A model generated the notes under the pieces. That model was not told the origin of the DNA and ran no database searches. It was given only the letters and a program-made list of their open reading frames with translations. From the NCBI GenBank assembly GCA_023423795.1, contig JAFAEX010000212.1, forward strand, positions 1-12,813: a stretch of DNA of 12,813 bases, in the 5' to 3' direction. Positions 12,800-12,813 of the stretch are shown piece by piece. The translations under genes and the position numbers were made by a program. The stretch comes from Chloroflexota bacterium (lineage in GTDB: Bacteria > Chloroflexota > Chloroflexia > Thermomicrobiales > UBA6265). Numbering within the stretch: position 1 is the first letter of the stretch; each line of letters opens with the position of its first letter.

Positions 12800-12813
12800 A
12801 GGGGGCGAAACCC

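Overview
The window is high-GC bacterial DNA. Gene content, base composition and protein style (717-residue FtsH with a long basic N-terminus, YccF protein, DAO-family oxidoreductase, class III aminotransferase, Tat-type lipoprotein binding protein) fit Chloroflexota of the Thermomicrobia/Sphaerobacter kind. That placement is inference; there is no rRNA, tRNA or marker-gene tree here to prove it. The right end runs into long G and C homopolymers, so it may be close to a contig edge.

Layout, left to right. (1) 1-657 minus: start of a lipoprotein ABC-transporter binding protein of the polyamine/PotD-like kind, running off the left edge. It is divergent from an 87-residue, extremely acidic unknown protein (863-1126 plus); two back-to-back promoter candidates lie between them. 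(2) 1201-3658 minus: a small three-helix-bundle protein followed by polyphosphate kinase Ppk1. A strong hairpin (1151-1184) closes this operon and the facing acidic-protein gene, and the leader of the operon contains three successive stem-loops. (3) 3926-5861 plus: class III PLP aminotransferase and a duplicated-domain YccF membrane protein. (4) 5862-6425: gene-free, with a 154-bp inverted-repeat element made of two 62-nt arms. (5) 6426-9036 minus: FtsH protease and, upstream of it, an unknown 118-residue protein; FtsH also has its own good promoter candidate. (6) 9168-11040 plus: exported protein with two SH3-like repeats, a 14-bp terminator hairpin, then an FAD-dependent DAO-family oxidoreductase. 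(7) 11041-11728: gene-free, with the oddest sequence of the window: two oppositely oriented arrays of an A/T-rich 11-bp repeat (TTTATTCGGNN) around a nested palindrome. (8) 11729-12730 minus: ribosome-assembly GTPase RsgA.

The genes are mostly housekeeping or stress physiology: polyphosphate synthesis, membrane protein quality control and 30S maturation. They are mixed with amine/amino-acid metabolism (binding protein, aminotransferase, amine-oxidase-like flavoprotein), but these three are not in one operon and a shared pathway is only a guess. No defence system, prophage, transposase or CRISPR array is visible. The most novel material is non-coding: the 11-bp inverted array and the 62-nt-arm inverted repeat.
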